NCBI RefSeq assembly: GCF_900099695.1
Contig: NZ_FNCY01000015.1
Coordinates: 48,493-112,492 of the forward strand
Reading direction: 5' to 3'
DNA length: 64,000 nucleotides
Origin: Propionivibrio dicarboxylicus
Lineage (GTDB): Bacteria > Pseudomonadota > Gammaproteobacteria > Burkholderiales > Rhodocyclaceae
Shown here one piece after another: positions 55,210 through 64,000 of this stretch; the first letter of the stretch is position 1, and each line of letters begins with the position of its first letter. Both the position numbers and the translations under genes were made by a program. The notes under the pieces were generated by a model. That model did no database searches. It saw only the letters and a program-made list of their open reading frames with translations, and had not been told where the DNA came from.

Positions 55210-55851
55210 ATGTCAGAAACAAGCAAGCCACAAACGCGAAACAAGGAACGAACCCAGTCGCTGATACTGGCTGCGGCAACGGAGGAATTCGCGGAAAAAG
55301 GCTTTGCCGGGGCACGGATCGAGAAGATTGCCGAACGCTCCGGATCAAACAAGCGCATGCTGTACTACTACTATCAGAACAAGGAAGACCTTTTTCTGGC
55401 GGTGATGGAGAGCGCCTACAAGACGATCCGCGACGCCGAATCGGAACTGCACCTGCTGGACCTGCAACCGGTCGAAGCCATTCGCCGGCTGATCACGTTC
55501 ACCTGGGACTACTACCTGCAGCACCCGGAGTTTCTCCGGCTGCTCAATACCGAGAACCTGTACCACGCGGAACACATCCGGCGCTCGAAGAACATCGGCT
55601 TCTACAACTCGAAGCTCATCGATACGCTCAATGAAATCCTGATCCGCGGACAGAGCGAAAAGCTCTTTCGCGGCGGCGTCGATCCGCTCCAGCTCTACAT
55701 CTCGATCGCCGCCTTGAGCTACTTCTACCTGTCGAACAACGACACCCTGAGCGCCGTATTCGGACGCGACCTCAACACGCCGAAGGCGAAGGTCGAGCGC
55801 CTGCAGCACATGACGGACATCGTGCTCGGCTATCTGATGCTCTGCAGCTAG
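55210..55851 (+). CDS. TetR-family transcriptional regulator
   Basis: Protein of 213 residues. TetR helix-turn-helix at 14-60: SLILAAATEEFAEKGFAGAR, IEKIAERSGSNKRMLYYYYQ, NKEDLFLAVME. The C-terminal helical domain (DLQPVEAIRRLITFTWDYYL..., LQLYISIAALSYFYLSNNDT) resembles the TetR_C_6/RutR-like group, which senses small metabolites. It is convergent with livF six bases away; its target may be the liv-type transporter operon, but no operator could be matched. Confidence 0.88.
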   Translation: MSETSKPQTRNKERTQSLILAAATEEFAEKGFAGARIEKIAERSGSNKRMLYYYYQNKEDLFLAVMESAYKTIRDAESELHLLDLQPVEAIRRLITFTWDYYLQHPEFLRLLNTENLYHAEHIRRSKNIGFYNSKLIDTLNEILIRGQSEKLFRGGVDPLQLYISIAALSYFYLSNNDTLSAVFGRDLNTPKAKVERLQHMTDIVLGYLMLCS

Positions 55852-55857
55852 TCACGC

Positions 55858-56577
<720 letters not shown>

Positions 56578-56580
56578 GGC

Positions 56581-57369
56581 TTACTCCTCTTCGCCGATGT
56601 AGGCTTCGATGACTTCGGGATTGCGACGCACCGTTTCGGGATCGCCGCTGGCCAGCAGTTTTCCGAAGCTGAGGACAAACAGCTTGTGGCTCAGATTCAT
56701 CACCACTTCCATGCGATGCTCGATGAAGACGATGGTGAAGTTGAAGCGCTCGTGCAGGCGCCGGACCAGTTCGATGAAGTCGCGGACTTCGCTCGGGTTC
56801 AGCCCTGCCGCCGGTTCGTCGAGCAGGATCACCTTCGGGCGGATCGCCAGTGCGCGCGCCAGCTCGAGCTTGCGCTGCAGTCCGTAGGGAAGCGACTCGG
56901 GTCGGGCATCCTCCATTCCACCCAGCCCGACCATGTTGAGATATTCGCGCGCCTTGTCGGCGGCCTCGCGATCTGCCTTGCGTTTGCCCGGCAGGGCGAG
57001 GATCGCCGAAAAAAAGCCATAGGGCGCGTAGGGGTCGGAGGCGGTCATCACGTTTTCCAGCACCGTCAGACCCTTGAACAAGCGGATGTTCTGGAAGGTG
57101 CGGCCGATGCCGGCGCGTGCGATCACGTCCTGGCGCAAGCCCGAGAGCTCGACCCCGTCGAGTTTCACGCTCCCCTTGTCGGGCGCATACACCCCGGTGA
57201 CCAGATTGAAGGCCGTGGTCTTGCCGGCGCCGTTCGGGCCGATGATGCCGACGATCTCGCCCGGCTGGGCATTGAAGGAAAAATCGCAGACCGCGCGCAC
57301 CCCGCCGAAGGATTTGCTCAAGGAAGACACTTCCAGCAGGCCGCATGATGTTGTCGTGATGGCATTCAT
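56581..57369 (-). CDS. livG: ABC transporter ATPase, LivG type
   Basis: ATPase of 262 residues: Walker A GPNGAGKTTAFN, signature LPYGLQRKLELARAL (LivG-like, with the atypical YGxQR form), Walker B VILLDEPAAGLNPSE and H-loop FIEHRMEVVM. The C-terminal stretch extends beyond the core as usual for LivG. Its ATG overlaps the livM stop by four bases. Confidence 0.93.
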   Translation of the reverse strand: MNAITTTSCGLLEVSSLSKSFGGVRAVCDFSFNAQPGEIVGIIGPNGAGKTTAFNLVTGVYAPDKGSVKLDGVELSGLRQDVIARAGIGRTFQNIRLFKGLTVLENVMTASDPYAPYGFFSAILALPGKRKADREAADKAREYLNMVGLGGMEDARPESLPYGLQRKLELARALAIRPKVILLDEPAAGLNPSEVRDFIELVRRLHERFNFTIVFIEHRMEVVMNLSHKLFVLSFGKLLASGDPETVRRNPEVIEAYIGEEE

Positions 57370-58223
57370 GCTTTGGACGCTCCGGCAGACGTTTTCTTTT
57401 TCCAGAGGCGGCTGATTTCCCAGTCACCGAAGATGCCGTTTGGCCGGTAATTGATGATGAGCAGCACGATGACGCAGTAGATGAGAATCCGCCACGAAGA
57501 CGCGAAGCGCAGCAGCTCCGGCAGCGTCGTGAGAACCAGCGCGGACAGCATGGCGCCGGTCAGGCTGTTGATGCCGCCGACGAAGACGATGATCAGCCAC
57601 TCGGCCGACACGGTCCAGTTGTAATAGCCCGGTTCCAGATATTGCGAGTAAAAGGCATACAGAACGCCGGCATAACCGGTGATGGCGCTGGCGAAGAGAA
57701 AGGTCACCAGTTTCATGCGATTGACATCGATGCCCATCGAGCGGGCGGCCAGTTCGTCGGTTCGCAGGGCCAGGCTCTGGCGGCCATAGCGCGAGTTCTT
57801 GTAACACGCGACCAGGAACAGGCAGCAGATGACGCTGACCAGCACCAGCGGCAGATCGACGCGCTTGGGAATGCCGACCAGCCCTTCGGCGCCGCCGGTC
57901 AGCTGCGCCGAATTGTTGAGGACCGAGATGATCGCTTCGCCGAAACCGAAAGTGACCAGCGAAATATAGTCGCGACGCAAGCGGACGGTCGGCAGGCCGA
58001 CCAGCCATCCGGCCAGCGTCGCGGCGGCGGCACCGAGCAGCGCGACCACGGGGAACGGCAGGCCGAAGCGCAGCGTCAGCATGGCCGAGACATAACCGCC
58101 GACGGCCATGAACGCCGCCTGCCCGAAGGAGAATTGACCGGTCAGTCCGGTGACCATATAGGTGCCCATGACGCCGATCATGGTGATGCCGGTGAGGGTG
58201 AGAATCGAATAGATGTAGTCCAT
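57366..58223 (-). CDS. livM: ABC transporter permease, LivM type
   Basis: Permease of 285 residues with about eight to nine helices; the GQFSFGQAAFMAVGGYVSAM segment near the N-terminus and the EAA-like ALRTDELAARSMGIDVNRMK loop identify LivM. GGINSLTGAMLSALVLTTLPEL near the C-terminus is also typical. Pairs with LivH in the membrane. Confidence 0.93.
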   Translation of the reverse strand: MDYIYSILTLTGITMIGVMGTYMVTGLTGQFSFGQAAFMAVGGYVSAMLTLRFGLPFPVVALLGAAAATLAGWLVGLPTVRLRRDYISLVTFGFGEAIISVLNNSAQLTGGAEGLVGIPKRVDLPLVLVSVICCLFLVACYKNSRYGRQSLALRTDELAARSMGIDVNRMKLVTFLFASAITGYAGVLYAFYSQYLEPGYYNWTVSAEWLIIVFVGGINSLTGAMLSALVLTTLPELLRFASSWRILIYCVIVLLIINYRPNGIFGDWEISRLWKKKTSAGASKA

Positions 58224-58229
58224 ATCCGG

Positions 58230-59120
58230 TCAGGCCTTTTCCTGAACGATCTTGCCGGCAATGCCCTGCGGGCGAACCAGCAGAAAGACGAGCATGACGA
58301 CGAAGACGCAGGCGGGCATCAATCCGGAACCGACCATGCCGATCAGTCCGACCTCGACGATGCCGAGCAGGAAGGCGCCGATCACCGCGCCGGTGATGTT
58401 GCCCAGCCCGCCGATGACGGAAGCGATGAAGCCCTTGACCACGAGTTGCCCGAGTTGCGGATAGAGCGAGTAGTTCATGCCGAGGAAAACGCCGCTGATG
58501 CCGCCGAGCGCGCCCGACATGGCGAAGGTGGCCATGACGACGCGATCGGCATCGATGCCCATCAGGCTGGCGGTGTTGACATCGAAGGAGACGGTGCGCA
58601 CGCCAAGACCGAGCTTGGTGCGATACAGCACGAACAGCAACAGGCCCAGCGCGACACAGGAGAACAGCAGGGTGACGAAGTCGGCAATCGAGAAGGAGGT
58701 GCCGAAGATCTGGATGTTGCTCGACGAAAAGAAAACCGGGTACGAATAGAAGTTGCTGGACGCAAAGATGGTGATGATGTTTTCGAGCAGGATGCCCAGC
58801 GTGATCGACGAAATGAAGTAGTAGATCACCGGCGCCTGATTGCGGCGCAGGCGGCGGAAGCCGACGCGTTCGATGCCGACGGCGGTGACGGCGCCGACCA
58901 GCGCGGCGACGAGGACGACGGCGACGAACATGGTGACGCCGGTAATCTTGCCGTCGAACAGCAGGATGTACGCGAGATAGCCGGCGTAGGCGGTGAACGA
59001 CATGACACCGCCATGAGAGAAATTGGAGAATTTCAGGATGTTGAAGACCAGGGCGAAGCCGACGGCGATCAGCGAATAGACCGCGCCCAGCGACAATCCG
59101 AAGAAGATGTTCTGCAGCAT
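58230..59120 (-). CDS. livH: ABC transporter permease, LivH type
   Basis: Permease of 296 residues starting MLQNIFFGLSLGAVYSLIAV, a classic LivH start. The loop VSFDVNTASLMGIDADRVVM is the EAA-like coupling helix, and GGLGNITGAVIGAFLLGIVE is the matching C-terminal block. Six bases separate its stop from livM. Confidence 0.93.
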   Translation of the reverse strand: MLQNIFFGLSLGAVYSLIAVGFALVFNILKFSNFSHGGVMSFTAYAGYLAYILLFDGKITGVTMFVAVVLVAALVGAVTAVGIERVGFRRLRRNQAPVIYYFISSITLGILLENIITIFASSNFYSYPVFFSSSNIQIFGTSFSIADFVTLLFSCVALGLLLFVLYRTKLGLGVRTVSFDVNTASLMGIDADRVVMATFAMSGALGGISGVFLGMNYSLYPQLGQLVVKGFIASVIGGLGNITGAVIGAFLLGIVEVGLIGMVGSGLMPACVFVVMLVFLLVRPQGIAGKIVQEKA

Positions 59121-59215
59121 GGGTTTCCTTTTAGGGAACGCGCGCGCCCGGCAACGGCACGCGGCAGCGTTGCCGCCGCGTCCGTCTTCTGCCCCAACGC
59201 GTCAATCGAGCGTTA

Positions 59216-60370
59216 TTACTTGTGCGATTCCGGCACGTAACGTCCGATTTCCTCGTACTTGCCCTTGACGATCTTGTACATGACCATCGACAGACCCAGC
59301 GGCTGGTGCGTCTTCGGCGACAGCGTGATGACGCCGGTGGTGCCCTGCACGTTCTTGATCTGCGAGAGTCCGGCAATGATCTGCGGGCCGGTGGCGCCGC
59401 CACCCAGTTCGACCGCCTTGGCGATCACCGTCACCTTGTCGTAGCCGAGATAAGCCTTGTTGATCGGCTCTTCGTTGAACTTGGCCTTGTAGGCGTTGCG
59501 GACCTCGGTCAGTTGCGGTTCCTTGTCGGAAATATTGTTGGCGAAGAACATGTTGTCTGCCGCGTCCGGGTCGCCGACCAGCGTCGCAAACGGCGGCGCC
59601 GCATCGAGGCCGCTGAACATCGGCATCGTCATGCCGATCTGCTTCGCCTGCTTGACGGTGATCACCAGATCCTGCGTGTAGTTCGGCACGTAGAGCGCTT
59701 CGGCGCCCGAGGCCTTGATCTTGTTCAACTGGGCGCGGTAATCCTTGTCGGCCTTGGTAAAGGTTTCCTCGGCGACGATCGTGCCGCCGCGCTTCTCGAT
59801 GTAGGCCTTGAACGGCTTGTACATCGACACGGCGAAGGCGTTCGACTGGTCGTAGAGCACCGCGAATTTCTTGTAGCCGAGCTTTTCATTGGCATAACTG
59901 GCAATGATTTCGGCAAACTGCACGCTGGTCGGCTGGATCAGGAACATCGACGGCTGCGCCTCGCCGTTTTCCTGCACGGTGACGCGCGGGTCGATGAAAC
60001 TGCCAATCACCGGAATCTTCTTTTCATTGGCGATCGGCGCAATGGCGAGGCCGATATTCGACACGGGGGGCCCGAGCACCACCACCGATTTTTCGTGGTC
60101 GATGAGCCGGGTGAAGGCCTTGATCGCTTCCTGCACGTTGCCCTTGGTGTCCGCCGTGATCAGCTTGATCTTGTCGCCCTTGATGCCGCCGGCAGCATTG
60201 ATCTTCTCGACCGCGACTTCGGCGCCGCGCGTCACCGCGTTGCCGAGCACCGAGGTCGGACCGCTCAGATCCTGCAGATTGCCGATAACGACTTCCCCTG
60301 CCATGACGAGACCCGAGCCGGCCAGCATCAGGACGAACAGCGATTTTTTCAACACTCCCTTGTTACGCAT
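59216..60370 (-). CDS. Periplasmic binding protein of the HAAT (LivK-like) importer
   Basis: Precursor of 384 residues from the ATG at 60370 behind GGAGG (an upstream in-frame TTG at 60397 precedes this site and is unlikely). Signal peptide about 1-24 ends LVMAGE. Type I fold: VVIGNLQDLSGPTSVLGNAV, INAAGGIKGDKIKLITADTK, GPPVSNIGLAIAPIANEKKI. The ligand-binding region lacks the clear amino-acid-carboxylate motif of LivJ/K as far as can be judged by eye, so the substrate is uncertain. First gene of the importer operon; its promoter region carries an operator-like site shared with the divergent catabolic operon. Confidence 0.9.
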   Translation of the reverse strand: MRNKGVLKKSLFVLMLAGSGLVMAGEVVIGNLQDLSGPTSVLGNAVTRGAEVAVEKINAAGGIKGDKIKLITADTKGNVQEAIKAFTRLIDHEKSVVVLGPPVSNIGLAIAPIANEKKIPVIGSFIDPRVTVQENGEAQPSMFLIQPTSVQFAEIIASYANEKLGYKKFAVLYDQSNAFAVSMYKPFKAYIEKRGGTIVAEETFTKADKDYRAQLNKIKASGAEALYVPNYTQDLVITVKQAKQIGMTMPMFSGLDAAPPFATLVGDPDAADNMFFANNISDKEPQLTEVRNAYKAKFNEEPINKAYLGYDKVTVIAKAVELGGGATGPQIIAGLSQIKNVQGTTGVITLSPKTHQPLGLSMVMYKIVKGKYEEIGRYVPESHK

Positions 60371-60583
60371 GTCATTTCCCTCCAATAGCTTTTTCAATCG
60401 GACACGCGACCCGCCAGGCCACCGCAGCGCGCTGCGATGACACCGCTCAGGTCGGGGAAAACGGCTCCCGACGCGCCCTCCGGTTCACTACTGCAATTAC
60501 TTCAAATCCCATGTGTCGCATTGCGTGAATGCTTTCCAGCTTGATGAAGTTGCGGCCGTATGACTTGCGGGGAATTCTTCTTT

Positions 60584-60607
60584 TAATTAACGGCGTGGTA
60601 ACACTTT
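60584..60607. promoter_or_regulatory. LacI-type operator-like site near the importer promoter
   Basis: TAATTAAC, six variable bases, GGTAACACTTT on the plus strand; on the minus strand it reads GTGTTACC...GTTAATTA. Matches the site at 60818 in about three quarters of positions. The TGTTACC/GTTAA half-sites resemble those of LacI-family regulators such as gluconate GntR. It starts three bases downstream of the predicted -10 element for the minus strand, where a bound repressor would block initiation. Confidence 0.5.
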
Positions 60608-60609
60608 GC

Positions 60610-60638
60610 ATGATTTCTGAATTTATTCGTCCGGTCAA
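60610..60638 (-). promoter_or_regulatory. Candidate sigma-70 promoter of the importer operon
   Basis: On the minus strand TTGACC (60638-60633), 17 bases, AATCAT (60615-60610). The -35 is good, the -10 poor. About 240 bases upstream of the binding-protein start. Confidence 0.3.
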
Positions 60639-60780
60639 CCCCGTCACCGCGAAAAACCGCGATGAATTCGCTTTCGGTTTTCCACATGTTCAAAAATTCA
60701 TACACTACATTAGCAAGTTGAGTTAATGAGAAGCACTATCAAGCATGCCGCACTTATGCTCTTGACGAATTCCATAGCGG

Positions 60781-60808
60781 TTGACAGAGCGCGTGCCGCT
60801 CCGATAAA
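60781..60808 (+). promoter_or_regulatory. Candidate sigma-70 promoter of the catabolic operon
   Basis: TTGACA (60781-60786), 16 bases, GATAAA (60803-60808): a perfect -35 and a four-of-six -10. The operator-like site at 60818 covers the expected start of transcription. Confidence 0.45.
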
Positions 60809-60817
60809 TTTCCATCC

Positions 60818-60840
60818 TAATTAACCGTCCGGTAACATTT
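60818..60840. promoter_or_regulatory. LacI-type operator-like site at the catabolic promoter
   Basis: TAATTAACCGTCCGGTAACA begins at 60818; as on the other side the arms are TTAACCG and its near-inverse CGGTAA. Partner of the site at 60584. Placement right after the -10 hexamer suggests repression. No LacI-type regulator gene is in the window. Confidence 0.5.
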
Positions 60841-61007
60841 ATCGGCGAGCAAGACGATGTCCGGTTTCACGCCCTGGCGTGCCGCCGTGCCACACGCCTA
60901 TGCTGGATGGTTATACCAGACGACAGGATCGATGCGCGGGTTTTCTTCGATAGCGGTCTGGATTTCTCTGTTTCATGACGCCACACAACGAGATCGGGAG
61001 AGAGAAC

Positions 61008-62159
<1,152 letters not shown>

Positions 62160-62188
62160 GCGCCTGACAAACAAGGGAGGCACTATCG

Positions 62189-63052
62189 ATGCGCGATTTT
62201 TCAGCGAATCATGCGGCGCTGTCGATCAATACGGCGACCGTCCGCAAACAGTGGACGCTCGACCGTATCATCGAGGAATGCGCGAAGCGGGAGATTCGGG
62301 CGATCAGCCCCTGGCGCGACCAGGTCGCCCAGGTCGGGATCGACCGCGTCGAACAACTGCTGCGAAGAACCGGCATCGGGCTTTCCGGCTATTGTCGCGG
62401 CGGCTTTTTTCCGGCCGCCGACACCGCCGGATTGAAGGCGGCGCTGGAAGATAACCGACGCGCCATCGACGAGGCCCGGCAGCTCGATGCGCCCTGCCTG
62501 GTGCTCGTCGTCGGTTCCTTGCCGGGCGCACTGAGCGGCAAACCGCTCTATCACGACATTGCCCGCGCCCGCAGCGAAGTGCGCGACGGCATCGCCGCCA
62601 GCCTCGACTATGCCCTGCAGGTCGGCATGCCGCTGGCAATAGAACCGCTGCACCCGATGCAGGCGGCCGAACGCGCCTGCATCAACACCCTGGAGCAGGC
62701 GCTCGATCTGTGTGATGAACTCGATCCGGGCCGTACCGGCATGCTGGGGGTTGCGGCCGACCTCTACCACATCTGGTGGGATCCAAAACTCGGGGAACAG
62801 ATCGCCCGCGCCGGCGCCGACAGACTCCTGGCCTATCACGTCTGCGACTGGCTGACGCCGACGCGCGACCTGCTCAATGACCGCGGCATGATGGGCGACG
62901 GCGTCATCGAACTGAAGAAGACCCGTTCCTGGATGGAAGACGCGGGGTATGCCGGATTCGCCGAAGTCGAGATTTTCTCCGAGGACTGGTGGAGCCGACC
63001 CGGCGAAGAAGTCCTCGACACCTGTATCGCCCGGCACAAAACCGTCGCCTGA
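62189..63052 (+). CDS. Sugar phosphate isomerase/epimerase family TIM-barrel protein
   Basis: Protein of 287 residues of the xylose-isomerase-like barrel fold (AP endonuclease 2 family). Metal-ligand positions are visible as Glu in AIEPLHPM, Asp in VAADLYHIWWD, His in AYHVCDW and Glu in AEVEIFSEDWW. The family contains inosose dehydratases (IolE), inosose isomerases and ketose epimerases; with a Gfo/Idh/MocA enzyme before it and an SDR after it, conversion of a keto-sugar or keto-inositol is likely. 29 bases separate it from the dehydrogenase. Confidence 0.85.
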   Translation: MRDFSANHAALSINTATVRKQWTLDRIIEECAKREIRAISPWRDQVAQVGIDRVEQLLRRTGIGLSGYCRGGFFPAADTAGLKAALEDNRRAIDEARQLDAPCLVLVVGSLPGALSGKPLYHDIARARSEVRDGIAASLDYALQVGMPLAIEPLHPMQAAERACINTLEQALDLCDELDPGRTGMLGVAADLYHIWWDPKLGEQIARAGADRLLAYHVCDWLTPTRDLLNDRGMMGDGVIELKKTRSWMEDAGYAGFAEVEIFSEDWWSRPGEEVLDTCIARHKTVA

Positions 63053-63073
63053 TCCACTACAAGGGGAGAACCC

Positions 63074-63850
63074 ATGAGCGAAAACAAGCTTGCTATCGTC
63101 ACCGGTGCGTCACGCGGCATCGGCAATGCCATTGCCACCCGACTGGCGACCGAAGGCTATGCCATTGTCGCGGTGGGCACGTCGGCGCCGGAGAGCATCG
63201 CGCCCAACTTTGCCGGCATCGAGCAGGCCGGCAATCCCTGGGTCTATGTCCAGGCGGACGTCTCGACGCCGGCCGGTCGCGAGAAGATCGTCTCGACCGC
63301 GATGGCGCGTTTCGGGCGCATCGACGTGCTGGTCAACAACGCCGGCGTCGCCCCCAAGGTGCGCATGGACTTGCTCGAGACCAGCGAGGAAAGCCTCGAC
63401 CGGCTGCTCGACATCAACCTGAAGTCGACCTTCTTCCTCTCCCAATCGGTCGCCAGGATCATGGAAAGCGCCAAAGCGGAGGATCCGCAGCGGACGCCGA
63501 AGATCATCAATATCTCGTCGGTGTCGGCCTATACCTCCTCGACGATGCGGGGCGAATACTGCATCTCGAAGGCGGCGATCAGCATGGTGACGCTGCTCTT
63601 CGCCGATCGCCTGGCGGCGGCCGGCATCAATGTCTATGAGATCCGGCCGGGCATCATCGCCACCGACATGACCTCGGTCGTCAAGGACAAGTATGACGCG
63701 ATGATTGCCAACGGACTGACGCCGATCAAGCGCTGGGGGCAACCCGAGGATGTCGCCAAGGCCGTCTGGGCGGCCTGCTCCGGCCTGCTCGATTTTTGCA
63801 CCGGCGAAGTCATCAACGTCGATGGCGGATTCCACATCCGGAGGCTCTGA
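63074..63850 (+). CDS. SDR-family 3-ketoacyl-ACP reductase-like oxidoreductase
   Basis: Classical short-chain dehydrogenase of 258 residues: cofactor motif TGASRGIGNAIA (TGxxxGIG), NNAG in VLVNNAGVAPK, catalytic Ser in INISSVSAY and Tyr-Lys in YCISKAA, plus the RPGIIATDM segment. Such proteins annotated as FabG often act on sugars in catabolic operons. A ribosome binding site (AAGGGGAG) precedes the ATG and the next gene follows four bases after its stop. Confidence 0.88.
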   Translation: MSENKLAIVTGASRGIGNAIATRLATEGYAIVAVGTSAPESIAPNFAGIEQAGNPWVYVQADVSTPAGREKIVSTAMARFGRIDVLVNNAGVAPKVRMDLLETSEESLDRLLDINLKSTFFLSQSVARIMESAKAEDPQRTPKIINISSVSAYTSSTMRGEYCISKAAISMVTLLFADRLAAAGINVYEIRPGIIATDMTSVVKDKYDAMIANGLTPIKRWGQPEDVAKAVWAACSGLLDFCTGEVINVDGGFHIRRL

Positions 63851-63854
63851 GATC

Positions 63855-64000
63855 ATGGCAAACCCGATTCCCCAGCACATCCTGGATGCGATGACCGACG
63901 TGCATCTGCCGCGCGAGGTCACGGCGCCAAAAATCGACGAGATTGTCGAATTCGACGGGCTCAGGATTCCGGTCTACCGTGCGCCGGCCGTCGTCCTGGG
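63855..64000 (+). CDS. Truncated gene at the right edge, function unknown
   Basis: ATG at 63855, four bases after the SDR stop, with GGAGG about ten bases upstream; the frame stays open through the last base, giving the first 48 residues (starts MANPIPQHILDAMTDVHLPR). The coupling marks it as the fourth gene of the catabolic operon. The visible N-terminus has no motif that I recognise. Confidence 0.7.
   Translation, partial: MANPIPQHILDAMTDVHLPREVTAPKIDEIVEFDGLRIPVYRAPAVVL

Larger units (their letters stand above)
60371..61007. other. Divergent regulatory region between the importer and catabolic operons
   Basis: No gene is supported in these 637 bases. It contains two oppositely oriented sigma-70-like promoters, each with an operator-like site at the predicted transcription start (entries below). 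The 5' leader of the plus-strand operon from about 60815 to 61008 is long (nearly 200 bases) and contains no obvious riboswitch. Confidence 0.5.

Overview
The window looks like chromosomal DNA of a GC-rich betaproteobacterium, most likely Rhodocyclales-like. This is an inference from gene content (che operon order, TRAP and HAAT transporters, CoA-based acid catabolism, orphan Cache/PAS kinase) and from decayed intergenic repeats; no rRNA, tRNA or other taxonomic marker is present. About 50 protein genes are supported, most in short same-strand operons behind divergent regulators.

Left third (1-18110), accessory in character: an enteric-like aromatic amino acid permease (aroP), an orphan Cache/PAS histidine kinase, then a compact four-gene operon on the minus strand (10556 to 5660) encoding a stand-alone SET-domain protein, an ABC exporter, a D-Ala-D-Ala-ligase-like ATP-grasp enzyme and a second ATP-grasp enzyme fused to its own SET domain. 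This operon sits between two gene-poor gaps, looks less GC-rich than the rest, and is the best candidate for an undescribed system: it has the shape of a small-peptide or amide biosynthesis-and-export locus in which ligation and SET-type methylation are physically linked. It is followed by an EamA permease, an exported TPR-CHAT protease-like protein and a winged-helix/multi-FeS protein.

Middle (18377-40221): a four-carbon sugar-acid module (garR, denD, TRAP binding protein, divergent LysR with a T-N11-A site), a two-subunit molybdenum hydroxylase, an atypical Nramp transporter, an RNase H, an Old Yellow Enzyme, a YgjV-type membrane protein, a lipoprotein/ECF sigma/anti-sigma operon with a plausible self-promoter, and a chemotaxis operon cheY-cheA-cheW-mcp-cheR-cheD-cheB in which cheD carries a frameshift.

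Right third (40685-64000), carbon catabolism: an operon for a D-2-hydroxyacid dehydrogenase, aconitase, an MFS carrier and a methylmalonyl-CoA decarboxylase-like protein, divergent from a lactonase; a CitMHS carrier with a family III CoA-transferase, an HMG-CoA-lyase-like aldolase and a two-subunit 3-oxoacid CoA-transferase under a divergent LysR, which together read as a complete route for a branched C6 acid such as 3-hydroxy-3-methylglutarate; a TetR gene; a branched-chain-amino-acid-type ABC transporter (livFGMH plus binding protein); and, divergent from it, a sugar or cyclitol catabolic operon (Gfo/Idh/MocA, TIM-barrel isomerase, SDR, truncated last gene). The last two operons share a pair of LacI-type operator-like sites placed at both predicted transcription starts, so the transporter probably feeds that catabolic operon.
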